Assembly (NCBI RefSeq): GCF_029909975.1
Contig: NZ_CP094516.1
Coordinates: forward strand, 4,774,001-4,838,000
Direction of reading: 5' to 3'
From: Bradyrhizobium sp. ISRA430
Lineage (GTDB): Bacteria > Pseudomonadota > Alphaproteobacteria > Rhizobiales > Xanthobacteraceae
DNA length: 64,000 bases
This document shows positions 1 through 8,276 of the stretch, piece by piece (position 1 is the stretch's first letter; every line of letters begins with the position of its first letter). The notes under the pieces were generated by a model. It was given only the letters and a program-made list of their open reading frames with translations, searched no databases and was not told the origin of the DNA. The position numbers were made by a program, and so were the translations under genes.

Positions 1-667
1 CGACATAGGCGGTGAGGTTCGGAAACTCCTCGGCCCGCCCGCGCAGCTTGGATTCGAAGAACGGCGTGAGGATTCCGGCGAGCGCGCCGAAGGCGGTCGC
101 ATCGACGCCGCACGGCTTGTCGCCCATCAGATAGGACTTGTCGCCGAGCTGCACCGAAAGCGCAAACAGCGAGCGTACGGCGAGATCGACATCGTCATCA
201 GGCGCATGGCGGCCGAGACCGGAGAGCAGATAATTCTCGGCGACCCGAAATTGCGCATCCTCGCGCAGCTTCTCACGGTTGTGCTCCGGCGCGCCGTCGA
301 AGAAGTGCGCAGGCCCCTTGGCGAAATTGACCGGATCGACCCAGCGCGCCCCGACCAGCGCCCAGTAGACGTGATGCTCGATCATCCGCTCGAAGGCCCA
401 GGCCTGCGCGCGCTGCTGCAGGCTGAGGCCGGCGTCGAAATCGAATCCGTATCGGCGTTCGATATGGGCGCGGATGAAGGTGGAATCGGCGACCGCCTCG
501 CCATCATCGTCGATGAAGGGCAACTGCCCCTTGGGCGAGGCGGGCGGCATCGCCCGCTCCTTCCGATACGGCAGCTCCGCCATCTTGAGCTGCACCTCGG
601 TCTTGGTGACGAAAGGGCTGATTTCCGGCAGGCCGAATCCGACACCGAAGCCGTAAAGGGTGATCAT
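1..667 (-). CDS. Glutathione S-transferase-fold protein, C-terminus outside window
   Basis: The 222 visible codons are the N-terminal and middle parts of a soluble GST-fold protein; the stop lies left of the window. A thioredoxin-like domain (about residues 1-80) has LPFI with the probable cis-proline near residue 50, followed by an ADST stretch that in GSTs lies near the glutathione site. A helical C-domain carries LMGDKPCGVDATAF, a pattern I associate with the metaxin/FAXC-like branch rather than a detoxifying class. The start at ATG 667 is supported by AGGAG 8 bases upstream. The next gene on this strand ends 37 bp before it, so they may be co-transcribed. Substrate unknown. Confidence 0.8.
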   Translation of the reverse strand, partial: MITLYGFGVGFGLPEISPFVTKTEVQLKMAELPYRKERAMPPASPKGQLPFIDDDGEAVADSTFIRAHIERRYGFDFDAGLSLQQRAQAWAFERMIEHHVYWALVGARWVDPVNFAKGPAHFFDGAPEHNREKLREDAQFRVAENYLLSGLGRHAPDDDVDLAVRSLFALSVQLGDKSYLMGDKPCGVDATAFGALAGILTPFFESKLRGRAEEFPNLTAYV

Positions 668-704
668 GTCTCGCGCTCCTGATCCTCGAAAGATGCGATG
701 GAAC

Positions 705-986
705 CTATCGTCCGGCTGCTGCCACCATGGTGGCAGCAGCCGTGATATCCTTGGTGAAACGAGCCCCCCGCCAGGCCCGGCCCATGAGGTGGCGGACCAA
801 CGCGTTCGCGACCTGGACCAGCGAGCGGGTCACAAGGCTCACCAACGCAAGGCGGAAGTCGATGAACATCAGATCGAGTGACATGAGGCGCCCGAACGCC
901 CAAGTAGGCAGCAAGGCGTGCAGCGAGGCCTGTACCCGCCATAACGGGACGGCCGTGCCGAATTGGGTGGGAATGAACATGGACAA
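705..986 (-). CDS. Small hypothetical protein
   Basis: A 93-residue protein I do not recognise. It has several hydrophobic or amphipathic stretches (residues 15-35 and 40-65) interspersed with arginines, and an alanine-rich tail (TAAATMVAAAG), so weak membrane association is possible. Translation is supported by AGAGGA a few bases before ATG 986. It is divergent from the YafY-type regulator starting at 1105, with 118 bp between them, a common arrangement for a regulator and its target. It lies 37 bp upstream of the GST gene on the same strand. No function is assigned. Confidence 0.5.
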   Translation of the reverse strand: MSMFIPTQFGTAVPLWRVQASLHALLPTWAFGRLMSLDLMFIDFRLALVSLVTRSLVQVANALVRHLMGRAWRGARFTKDITAAATMVAAAGR

Positions 987-1104
987 ATCCTCTTCTGTCG
1001 AAGCGTTGTCCCGGTATAGAACTCCCCTGCTGCCAACATCCTGTCAGCAGCCGCGCGCCGTTTTTTGAGCCGCCTGCGATCACGGATTTGCGAAGAGAAC
1101 TGTC

Positions 1105-1803
1105 ATGAGACGTGCCGACCGGCTGTTTCAGATCATCCAGGTGCTGAGGCGCAGCCGCAAACCGCTCACGGCCGACGCGATCGCGGCCGAGCTCGAGACC
1201 TCCAAGCGCACCGTCTATCGCGACATCGCCACGCTGATCGGCCAGCGCGTGCCGATCCGCGGCGAGGCCGGCATGGGCTACATCCTGGAAAAGGGCTTTG
1301 ACCTGCCACCGTTGATGCTGACACCTGACGAGATCGAGGCGGCGGTGCTCGGGGCGCAATGGGTCGCTGGCCATGCCGACGCGGCACTGGCGCGTGCCGC
1401 CGAAGACCTCATGGCCAAGATCGCCGACACTGTGCCCGAACGGCTGCGGCCGTTCGTGCTGGAGCCCGCAAGCCGCGCCCGGCCAAGCTGGAACAGGGAG
1501 CCTGACCGCATGGACATGGTGCGCACGCGCACCCAGATCCATGAAGGCAAGAAGATCATGCTGCGCTATCGCGACGAGCAGGGCCGCCCCAGCGAGCGCA
1601 TGATTTGGCCGATCGCGGTCGGCTATCTCGAAGCGGTCCGCCTGCTCGCGGCCTGGTGCGAGCTGCGCAGCGACTTCCGCAGCTTCCGCACCGATCGCGT
1701 CGTGGAGGCGACCTATCTCGACGAGAGATATCCGGAGCGGCGCGACGTGCTGCGCGCGAAATGGCGGCAGAGCCTGGTCTGGGGCCCGCCGAAGGATACG
1801 TAA
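1105..1803 (+). CDS. YafY-type HTH/WYL-family transcriptional regulator
   Basis: A 232-residue DNA-binding regulator. An HTH_11-type winged helix occupies residues 1-60 (LTADAIAAELETSKRTVYRD is the recognition region). The C-terminal WYL-type domain has the family signature around VGYLEAVRLLAAWCELR and FRTDRV. WYL domains are known to sense small ligands or nucleic acids; the ligand here is unknown. The stop overlaps the start of the next gene as TAATG (1801-1805), so the cysteine-cluster protein is translationally coupled and may share its function. The divergent small gene at 705-986 is a plausible target. Confidence 0.88.
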   Translation: MRRADRLFQIIQVLRRSRKPLTADAIAAELETSKRTVYRDIATLIGQRVPIRGEAGMGYILEKGFDLPPLMLTPDEIEAAVLGAQWVAGHADAALARAAEDLMAKIADTVPERLRPFVLEPASRARPSWNREPDRMDMVRTRTQIHEGKKIMLRYRDEQGRPSERMIWPIAVGYLEAVRLLAAWCELRSDFRSFRTDRVVEATYLDERYPERRDVLRAKWRQSLVWGPPKDT

Positions 1804-2132
1804 TGGCGATTGATGGGACGTTCGCCGTCGACCTGTCGACCTGCTGCCAGGCTTGCGGCGCCTGTTGTGCCTATTCGGCAAACTGGCCGCGCTTCTCGAT
1901 CGAGAGCGATGATGAACTTGCGCTGATCCCGGAAAAGCTCGTCAACGATCGGCAATCGGGCATGCGCTGCGAGGGCGATCGCTGCGCGGCTTTGCAAGGA
2001 GAGATCGGGACGGCGACCGCCTGCGGCATCTATCAGGTGCGGCCGGAGGTCTGCCGCACCTGCATGCCGGGCGACGCCGAATGCGCCATGGCGCGGCGGA
2101 AATTCGGACTGCCGGTGATCGCGGTAGTCTAA
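1803..2132 (+). CDS. YkgJ-family cysteine-cluster protein
   Basis: A 109-residue protein with the metal-binding-type cysteine cluster of the YkgJ/UPF0153 family: CC at residues 14-15, C18, C21 and C22, then further cysteines in MRCEGDRC, TACGIY and EVCRTC. The family is thought to bind zinc or an Fe-S cluster; biochemical roles are poorly known. The start ATG overlaps the stop of the regulator (TAATG), which fixes the start and implies coupled expression. The 3' end overlaps the convergent gene at 2129 by 4 bases. Confidence 0.8.
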   Translation: MAIDGTFAVDLSTCCQACGACCAYSANWPRFSIESDDELALIPEKLVNDRQSGMRCEGDRCAALQGEIGTATACGIYQVRPEVCRTCMPGDAECAMARRKFGLPVIAVV

Positions 2133-2530
2133 GCCGGAACGGCCTCGGCGAGGTCGTCGTCGTCGAGCTCGTCCTCAAGTGGCGCGAGCACAGAGAGCGG
2201 CTTGGTCGATAGCGTAATCGGCTTGCGACCGCCCGACACGGACAATGTCGATTTGGCCGAGCGCTCGCGCGACAGCGCGTAGAGCGTCGAGCCGACGCGG
2301 CCGCCGTTATCGACCAGGTCGCGCTCGCTGCAGCTCGCCGCGATCGCGACCGCCAGCGAATGCAGGTGGCTGCGGCGGTAGCAGAACAGCGCCAGCCTCG
2401 CGCGGACCTCGGGGGAAACACTCTCAACCAGCCTCGGCAGGCCGCTTTCACTGGCGCGATACATCTCGCCAAGGAGTTCGTCGCGGACCGGGCAGAAATC
2501 GCTTTCGTAGGCGTCGCGGCTTGAAAACAT
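2129..2530 (-). CDS. Conserved hypothetical protein
   Basis: A 133-residue, probably cytoplasmic protein of unknown function. It is helical through residues 20-80, with CYRRSHLHSLAVAIAASC in the middle, and ends in an acidic tail (LEDELDDDDLAEA). The ribosome site GGGAGAA lies just upstream of ATG 2530. It converges with the YkgJ-type gene and overlaps it by 4 bases. Base composition and codon use match the neighbours, so it looks native. Confidence 0.65.
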   Translation of the reverse strand: MFSSRDAYESDFCPVRDELLGEMYRASESGLPRLVESVSPEVRARLALFCYRRSHLHSLAVAIAASCSERDLVDNGGRVGSTLYALSRERSAKSTLSVSGGRKPITLSTKPLSVLAPLEDELDDDDLAEAVPA

Positions 2531-2658
2531 TGCAGTTCTCCCTCGACGCCGAAGATGCAGCGCAATTCTCTAATGAAAGGTTAACCACACTGACCGGTAG
2601 TTCCGCAGGGTTGTTGCGCCCAGGCCGCGAATCAGGCGCGGGCGGTCCCGTTGCGGCG

Positions 2659-2798
2659 CATCCTTCGAGACGCCCGCCTTCGGCGGGCTCCTCAGGATGA
2701 AGTCTGGGTTTGCGGGAAGATCTTTGACCCTCATGGTGAGGAGCGCCGCTTGGCTCGTCTCCGGACGATGCTTTGCATCGCCGGGCGAACCATGAGGC
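2659..2798. repeat. Composite palindromic intergenic repeat
   Basis: Two imperfect palindromic units lie back to back. The first begins CATCCTTCGAGACGC and closes with CTCCTCAGGATG. The second runs from CTCATGGTGAGGAGCG to CGAACCATGAG (2789-2796). It is non-coding and resembles the dispersed rhizobial palindromic elements. Confidence 0.65.
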
Positions 2799-2825
2799 CG
2801 AGCCCCCATCGGGAGCGCCCCGGCG

Positions 2826-3212
2826 TCAGTTGGCGGCCATGAAGATGGAGAGACCGAAACCGGTGAGGTGGTGCAGCGCCTGGTCGACGCCGATCAGGGT
2901 CCAGAACCAGGGGTGCTCCTGGTTGACGCCGAAATTGGCCGAGACAAGACCCTTGGCCCGGTCGACCGTAATGTGAATCGCGAAATCGATCAGCGCCACG
3001 AACCAGAATCGTGGCGCCACGATCAGGATCAGCGGCAGCGCAACCGCAAGGTGAATCAGGCAGTGCACCAGCAGCGGCAGACCCCAGCCGTGCTTCTGGT
3101 CCTTGCCGTGCGCCATCCAAGCGGTTTGCAGCACGAAATCGGCGATGATGTGCTTGAAGGTAAGCAGCATCATCCAGCCAATGAGCGCTTCAACCGGAAC
3201 CGCCGATGACAT
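2826..3212 (-). CDS. DUF3307-type small membrane protein
   Basis: A 128-residue integral membrane protein with three or four hydrophobic helices, roughly residues 6-25, 50-70, 72-90 and 108-125. The conserved pattern KHIIADFVLQT, with an HxxxD pair in the first helix, and the later DFAIHITVDRAKG match the DUF3307 family (function unknown). The start is uncertain: ATG 3212 keeps the family-like N-terminus, but no good ribosome site precedes it, and an in-frame ATG 30 bases further upstream (3242) is also possible. It stands alone between two repeat-rich or degraded stretches. Confidence 0.65.
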   Translation of the reverse strand: MSSAVPVEALIGWMMLLTFKHIIADFVLQTAWMAHGKDQKHGWGLPLLVHCLIHLAVALPLILIVAPRFWFVALIDFAIHITVDRAKGLVSANFGVNQEHPWFWTLIGVDQALHHLTGFGLSIFMAAN

Positions 3213-3577
3213 GGGTGGAAACGACAAAGCTGACGCCCTCATTGACGTGGGAAGCAAAAATGGAGCGTTCAGCGCAACTTCTTCTTGGACCCGGCCAAAT
3301 CTCCGGGATCGATCTTTTATGACATTTCCCGCGGCGGAATGCATCCGGGGGGAACTCGAAAATCGCCAACTGTGGCCGAACGGCGATAGGACGACCAATC
3401 GACGCGGACGCGCCAAGTCAGGTTACCTTCGGCTCAAAATTTGCATTCTCCTGCCAGGAAGCTATCATCCCCAGGTAGAGAATATCGTTCTTTTTTCAGG
3501 CATGTACGAATTTTCAGGCGCGCGCAGCCGGCAAATCCGCCGCCCGCCACCCAGCGTAAGGCCAGAGTGCTGCCCTG
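3213..3577. other. Non-coding stretch before the TAXI remnant
   Basis: About 365 bases with no convincing gene on either strand. It contains AT-rich patches (around 3315 and 3480-3500) that could be promoters for the flanking genes. No repeat family used elsewhere in the window is present. It may include decayed leader DNA of the broken TRAP receptor gene that follows. Confidence 0.4.
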
Positions 3578-4295
3578 AGTACTGTAGGCCCGACGGCACC
3601 CACCGAGCAGCAGCCGCCGCGGCGCCCCAAGGTGATCAAGACCAATCAGCAGCAGGTCCTTCGATACGATCGGGCTCGAATGGCTTCTGGTCGCACAGTC
3701 CAGGATGTCCGTGACCACGGCCGGCGACCTCGCGCGCATCATCTACGAGAACAAGTCTGCGCTCGGGCTCGATAGCGGCTTTGCCACGCGCATCGAGCCG
3801 GCCTCCACCGAGAAGGACGCCCTCGTGATGGCGCATCAGGGCGCGGCCGACTACATCAACGACGACACCAAGTCGTTCATGGATAAGTACAGCGACATGA
3901 TGTACCTGGGCGCTGCCGCGCTCAGCGTCATCGGCTCTATCTTCGCCGCGATCTACGCCAAGATCACCCGGATCGCACCGGAGAAGGCCAGCGAGCTGTC
4001 CACCGCGATCCTCGACATCGGCGAGCGCATCGAGCAGGCCCATTCGTTGGATCAGCTCGAATGTCTTCAGGACGAGCTCGAGGGCATTCTGCGCGGCGCG
4101 ATCATCGGGCTCCGGGACGGCACGATCAGTACCGATGGACTCGACACGTTCAAGCTCGGCTATGAATTCGTCCGCGACGAGATAGGTATGCGCCGCGACT
4201 ACCTGAAGCGCCATGCCGCCGAGGTGGAGAAGGACGCCCCCGCGCCGCACGACGACACCAATGTCGTGGTGGTGAAGACCGCACAGAGCGCCTGA
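3578..4295 (+). pseudogene. TAXI-type TRAP transporter solute receptor, internally deleted
   Basis: Two parts of one gene appear to be joined out of frame near 3660. Frame 2 (from about 3578) reads a proline/basic N-terminal tail ending VIKTNQQQVLRY. Frame 3 (from about 3642 to the stop at 4295) reads FDTIGLEWLLVAQSR and then the C-terminal part typical of TAXI receptors: TEKDALVMAHQGAADYINDDTK, a YSDMMYL segment and a C-terminal transmembrane helix followed by a helical tail. Full-length relatives are about 450 residues, so some 250 ligand-binding residues are missing. A 196-residue product from ATG 3705 could still be made but would not bind solute. No start codon remains at the N-terminal tail (CTG at 3575). 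Confidence 0.55.
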
Positions 4296-4419
4296 TCTCG
4301 CAGGCGCAGCAACCGAGCTCGAAGACGACCCGGCATTTCGCCTGGATCAGCGTTCGGAACCCCGGGAACCCTCCCGATCCGCAACCGTTGGGGTGCCGAA
4401 TACAACCGGAGAACGCGGC

Positions 4420-4638
4420 ATGCGTACACTCCTCGTCATCCTCCTCCTGGGAATGCTGGCGGCGGTTGGCTATTTCGCCTATTCCGCGATGGCGGTCGAG
4501 GGAGACCCGATCCCGACGGAAGGCTACGTGGCGCTCGCCCTGGGCGCAGGGTTCTCCGTGATCGTCGGCGTCGGCCTGATGGTCCTGCTGTTCTTCAGCA
4601 GCCGCCGCGGCTACGACGAGCCGCCGCATTTCAAGTAG
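4420..4638 (+). CDS. Small two-helix membrane protein
   Basis: A 72-residue protein with an N-terminal hydrophobic helix (residues 3-21), a short polar link (EGDPIPTEGY), a second helix (about 32-55) and a charged C-terminus (SSRRGYDEPPHFK). ATG 4420 is preferred over the upstream ATG 4393 because GGAGAA lies 6 bases before it and the protein then begins directly with the membrane segment. Function unknown. Confidence 0.6.
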   Translation: MRTLLVILLLGMLAAVGYFAYSAMAVEGDPIPTEGYVALALGAGFSVIVGVGLMVLLFFSSRRGYDEPPHFK

Positions 4639-4836
4639 TGGCCGGTCTGCCTGTCACCTCCCCGGCATGGCGGATCGAGACCGGCCGGTGACGCCGCCCG
4701 ATCGGCTTCCTTTTGACGCCGCCGGTCAAACTGTCCTTGCCCGTCGTTGACGCCCCCCGCCCGCACGGGCACTTTGGCGCCGACGTCCCAACCGGGACCT
4801 CCAAATCCTATCCCCAGACCCGGGCCGCCTCCCCGC

Positions 4837-5946
4837 ATGTGCAAATCCTTGATCCCCGCTCTGGCGCAGTTCGTAGCCGCCACGGCCGGCCGCAACATGA
4901 CCAAGGCGGCGTATGGCGCGGTGATCCTCGGTGTCGCGGCCATGGTGCTGCTGACGGTCAACCCGGCCTATGAGGCGGCGTACCGCTGGCTCGATGGCCT
5001 GCTGTGGGCCTGCCTTCTCTACTTCGTGTTCGAATGGGTGGTCCGGCTGCGCCACATGGCGCGGCAACGGCGTCTTTCGCTCTACATGTCCACCTCCGCA
5101 GGGCTGGTCGACGCGATCGGGGCGCTGGCCGTCCCGACAGCACTGATCTTGGGCATCGAACCCAGAACGGCCTGGCTGCTCAGCGTGCTCTGGGTCATGA
5201 AGGTGGTGCCGGGCATTCCCGGCCTGCGGCAGCTTCGCCGCGTGCTGGTGCTGGAATCGGGCCCACTGATCAGCGTGCTCGTGATCTTCCTGATGGTGGT
5301 CTTCCTCGCCTCGGTCGCCGAATATTTCCTGGAGCGGGACGTGCAGCCGCAGACCTTCGGCAGCGTCCCGGCCGCGCTGTGGTGGGCGGTGGTGACCCTG
5401 ACGACCACGGGCTATGGCGATGTCGTGCCGGTGACGCCGCTCGGCCGCATGGTGGCGGCGCTGGTGATGATCTCCGGCCTCGGCGTGTTCGGGCTCTGGA
5501 CCGGTATTTTGGCGACCGGATTCGCCGCCGAGACCCGGCGCGACAATTTCCTGAAGACCTGGGAGTCCGTCAGCAAGGTGCCGTTCTTCGCCGCCCTCGG
5601 CCCCGCAGCGATCGCCGACGTCACCCACATGCTGCGCACCATGGAGCTGCCGGCCCGCACCATGATCATCCGGAAGGGCCAGCAGGGCGACTGCATGTAT
5701 TTCATTGCGGCCGGCGAGGTCGAGGTCGATCTGCCTGGCAAGAAGGTGCAGCTCGGCGAGGGCGCCTTCTTCGGCGAGATGGCGCTGCTCGGCAACAATG
5801 TGCGCGGCGCCAACGTCGCGACCACGAAAGTATCGCGGCTCCTGGTGCTCGACCTCGTCGACTTCCGCGTGCTGATGGCGCGTCATCCGGATCTCGCCGA
5901 GACCATCGATGCGGAAGCCAAGCGCCGCGCGCTCGAGAACAAATAA
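4837..5946 (+). CDS. MloK1-like cyclic-nucleotide-binding potassium channel
   Basis: An inner-membrane tetrameric K+ channel subunit. Six transmembrane segments are followed by the pore with the K+ selectivity filter TTTGYGD, and then a CNMP-binding domain (about residues 250-360) with the phosphate-binding cassette FFGEMALLG. The stretch from ERDVQPQTFGS through the filter to GLWTGILATGF aligns closely with the Mesorhizobium loti MloK1 channel, including its short S4 and lack of a C-linker. Starting at ATG 4837 gives 369 residues, near MloK1's 355; an upstream ATG (4747) would add a 30-residue proline-rich tail. The conserved arginine of the cAMP pocket appears replaced in NNVRGANVAT, though R is present. 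A crotonase-fold gene follows 12 bp downstream. Confidence 0.85.
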   Translation: MCKSLIPALAQFVAATAGRNMTKAAYGAVILGVAAMVLLTVNPAYEAAYRWLDGLLWACLLYFVFEWVVRLRHMARQRRLSLYMSTSAGLVDAIGALAVPTALILGIEPRTAWLLSVLWVMKVVPGIPGLRQLRRVLVLESGPLISVLVIFLMVVFLASVAEYFLERDVQPQTFGSVPAALWWAVVTLTTTGYGDVVPVTPLGRMVAALVMISGLGVFGLWTGILATGFAAETRRDNFLKTWESVSKVPFFAALGPAAIADVTHMLRTMELPARTMIIRKGQQGDCMYFIAAGEVEVDLPGKKVQLGEGAFFGEMALLGNNVRGANVATTKVSRLLVLDLVDFRVLMARHPDLAETIDAEAKRRALENK

Positions 5947-5958
5947 ACGGAGACAAGA

Positions 5959-6744
5959 ATGTCGGAGACAGCCGACGCGGCCAGCAGCCCCGTGCTCGAA
6001 ATCACCGGCGCGCGCGCCACCATCCGCCTCAACCGCCCGAAGCATCTCAACCGGCTCCAGGCCGAAGATCTCGGCGAGCTCATGAAGCTGTTCGACCGGA
6101 TCGAGGCGGATCCCGCAATCCGCGTGCTGGTGCTCACCGGCACGGGGCGCGCCTTCTCCGCGGGCTACGACCTCAACTCGGTGGCCGAGCGCGCGGTGAG
6201 CGCCAAGGAGCAGCAGAGTGCCGGCTCGGCGTTCGAGGTGGTCGTCAACCGGCTGGAGGATCTCGGCGTGCCGACGATCTGCCGGCTCAACGGCGGCGTC
6301 TATGGCGGCGCGACCGACCTCGCGCTCGCCTGCGATTTCCGCATCGGCGTCGATACCGCCGAGATGTTCATGCCCGCGGCGCGGCTCGGGCTGCACTACT
6401 ACAAGAGCGGCATCAAGCGCTACGTGACGCGTCTCGGCGTCGACAACGCCAAAAGACTATTCCTGACCGCGCAGAAGATCAGTGCGCCGGAGATGCTGCG
6501 GATCGGCTATCTCACCGACATGGTGCCGGAGGAATCGCTCGACGAGGAGATCGACAAGTTAGCTGCGATCCTGGCCGGCAACGCGCCGAACGCGATGCGC
6601 GGCATGAAGCGCGCCATCAACGAATTCGCCCGCGGCGAGCTCAATGAGGCCGCCGCCGACCAGCGCCATCGCGACAGCATGCGCGGCGACGAGATCAAGG
6701 AAGGCATCAAGGCGTTCGCGGAAAAGCGGCCGCCGCGGTTTTGA
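5959..6744 (+). CDS. Enoyl-CoA hydratase/isomerase family protein
   Basis: A 261-residue crotonase-fold protein starting at ATG 5959 behind GGAGACA. The CoA/oxyanion-hole segments AFSAGYDLNSV and GGVYGGATDLALACDFR are present. The two glutamates that act in true enoyl-CoA hydratases are absent: the first site reads ATDLALACD, and the second region (ARLGLHYYKSGIKR) lacks one. Isomerase, hydrolase or another crotonase chemistry is therefore more likely than hydration. It is 12 bp behind the K+ channel gene, so the two are probably co-transcribed although their link is unclear. Confidence 0.8.
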   Translation: MSETADAASSPVLEITGARATIRLNRPKHLNRLQAEDLGELMKLFDRIEADPAIRVLVLTGTGRAFSAGYDLNSVAERAVSAKEQQSAGSAFEVVVNRLEDLGVPTICRLNGGVYGGATDLALACDFRIGVDTAEMFMPAARLGLHYYKSGIKRYVTRLGVDNAKRLFLTAQKISAPEMLRIGYLTDMVPEESLDEEIDKLAAILAGNAPNAMRGMKRAINEFARGELNEAAADQRHRDSMRGDEIKEGIKAFAEKRPPRF

Positions 6745-6806
6745 GAAGCGCAAGTCTGGATTGGCAGATTGGCGGTTGGGGATCGGGTGAGCGAGCCCCA
6801 TATTCG

Positions 6807-6944
6807 CTCGTCGTCCCGGCGAAGGCCGGGACCCATAACCACAGGAAGCGGTTGTGGCGCGAGATCGTGGTTACCAATCTTCGCCAAGCCAAATCTTGTG
6901 GTTATGGGTCCCGGGCTCGCGCTTCGCGCGCCCCGGGACGACGA
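6807..6944. repeat. Inverted repeat element
   Basis: Outer arms CTCGTCGTCCC and GGGACGACGAG are perfect complements about 115 bases apart. Inner arms include GGGACCCATAACCACA and TGTGGTTATGGGTCCC, also complementary. It fills most of the 357-base gap between the crotonase gene and the small exported protein. Confidence 0.7.
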
Positions 6945-7101
6945 GTCGGATTTGAGGCGCCACCTTCAGCGAACATTTTTACCCTCCGCAACCGACGAAA
7001 CAGTCCTGAAACACGATTCTCCCGTCATGGCGTGAACGGATTCGCAGCTCGGCTCGACCGAAACGCAGGGACACAACAACGGCCTTGCGCCAAACTGGAG
7101 A

Positions 7102-7347
7102 ATGAAGATGTTTCGCAAGCTTGCACTTGGTCTGATCGCCGCCGGCTCGCTCGGTGTTGCCGCCCTCGCGCCCAACGCTGCATCGGCCCACGGCTTCCAC
7201 CATCACTGGGGTCCCGGCTGGGGCTGGGGTTATGGCGGCCTCTACGTCAACACCGGCGTCAGCAACTGCTACCAGGAGCGCGCCATCCAGACCCGCCACG
7301 GCCTGCGCGTCCGCGTCGTGAACGTCTGCGCGTACGGGATGTACTGA
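7102..7347 (+). CDS. Small exported histidine/glycine-rich protein
   Basis: An 81-residue precursor. Residues 1-28 form a Sec-type signal peptide (KLALGLIAAGSLGVAALA, then AASAHG), leaving a mature peptide of about 53 residues rich in His, Gly and Trp (HGFHHHWGPGWGWGYGG) with two cysteines (NCYQ and VCAY) that could form a disulfide. The His cluster might bind metal, but that is inference. ATG 7108 (two codons in) has better spacing from GGAG and is an alternative start. A hairpin terminator follows at 7370. Confidence 0.7.
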   Translation: MKMFRKLALGLIAAGSLGVAALAPNAASAHGFHHHWGPGWGWGYGGLYVNTGVSNCYQERAIQTRHGLRVRVVNVCAYGMY

Positions 7348-7369
7348 GATCTCGCTTTCGGCAAACAAG

Positions 7370-7396
7370 CCTCGGTCGCACAGCGACCGGGGTTTT
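7370..7396 (+). terminator. Rho-independent terminator
   Basis: CCTCGGTCGC and GCGACCGGGG form a 10-bp stem with one G-U pair around a 3-base loop, followed by TTTT. It lies 23 bases past the stop of the small exported protein. Confidence 0.75.
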
Positions 7397-7447
7397 GCTA
7401 CGTGTCACTCCGGTCGTCCGACGAAAGTTGAGAGAAGACTACTTCAT

Positions 7448-7534
7448 CGTCGTCATTGCGAGCGAAGCGAAGCAATCCAGAGATGTCTCCTCGGTGGGAT
7501 TCTGGATTGCTTCGCTTCGCTCGCAATGACGACG
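7448..7534. repeat. Palindromic repeat (GTCATTGCGAGCGAAGCGAAGCAA type)
   Basis: The left arm CGTCGTCATTGCGAGCGAAG and its reverse complement at 7515-7534 flank a short non-palindromic core. Related copies are at 23741-23830 and 39111-39190. Confidence 0.8.
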
Positions 7535-7544
7535 TAGGAGAATC

Positions 7545-8258
7545 TCACTCGTCCGCGAAGGTCACAGTATCCGCAACACTCGCGCGCGAGGTGCGGTAGC
7601 TGTTGACCTTGTGAGCGTGATCGGCATAGCCGAACGAGATGCCGCAGACGACGCGGCGGTCGTCGGGCAAGTTGAAGTGACGCCGGATCAGCCCGGAGTG
7701 GCGCGCAAGCGCGGCCTGCGGAATGGTGCCGAGCCCGAGCGCCTGGGCGGCGAGCATGAAATTGCTGACATAAGCACCGCAGTCGATCGCGCCGTAGATC
7801 CCGAGCGGCTCGTTGGTGTGGATCACAGCCACATGCGGCGCGCCGAAGAAATTGTAATTCTCCAGCGCCTGCTTGGCATAGGCCGCCTTGTCGCCGCGGG
7901 CAATGCCCAGCGTGTTGTAGAGCTGAAAGCCGCTCTCGCGGCGGCGTTCGAGGTAGACGCCGACATATTCGCGCGGCGGGGTGAAATCATGGTCGTCCTT
8001 GGCGCCGGATGCGGCTTCCGCATAGATCGCCTTGTGAAAGCGCTCCTTGGCCGCGCCGCTGGCGATCAGCACCTGCCAGGGCTGGCTGTTGCACCAGGAC
8101 GCGGTGCGCTGGGCGGTCCTCAGCACGTGCTCGATGGTCGCGCGGTCGACCTCCCTCGGCAGGAATGCACGCACGGAGTAGCGCTCGTTGAGGAGCTCCT
8201 CGAGCACCCCGATGCGATCTTCGGTGGCGTAGCGGGCGTTGGGTGATTTCGCATCCAT
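7545..8258 (-). CDS. Nitroreductase-family FMN oxidoreductase
   Basis: A 237-residue soluble flavoprotein of the nitroreductase superfamily, expected to use NAD(P)H and FMN to reduce nitroaromatics, quinones or similar acceptors. The FMN phosphate-binding segment RYSVRAFLPREVDR lies near residue 25. ASWCNSQPWQV near residue 55 corresponds to the SPSNTQPW flavin loop, and ALGLGTIPQ near residue 170 is the second conserved FMN contact. Start chosen at ATG 8258, with AAAGG upstream; a longer frame to 8336 would run into the repeat and is rejected. The true electron acceptor is unknown. Confidence 0.85.
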   Translation of the reverse strand: MDAKSPNARYATEDRIGVLEELLNERYSVRAFLPREVDRATIEHVLRTAQRTASWCNSQPWQVLIASGAAKERFHKAIYAEAASGAKDDHDFTPPREYVGVYLERRRESGFQLYNTLGIARGDKAAYAKQALENYNFFGAPHVAVIHTNEPLGIYGAIDCGAYVSNFMLAAQALGLGTIPQAALARHSGLIRRHFNLPDDRRVVCGISFGYADHAHKVNSYRTSRASVADTVTFADE

Positions 8259-8276
8259 GGCGCAACCTTTGTCTTC

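Noticed and set aside
3103..3714. 203-codon plus-strand frame leading into the TAXI remnant
   Set aside because: It lacks similarity to anything recognisable, overlaps the DUF3307-type gene antisense, and is not in the frame of either receptor fragment.
4726..6396. 556-codon minus-strand open frame opposite the K+ channel and crotonase
   Set aside because: The plus strand encodes the TTTGYGD filter and the CNMP domain; the antisense product is low-complexity His/Glu/Arg-rich.
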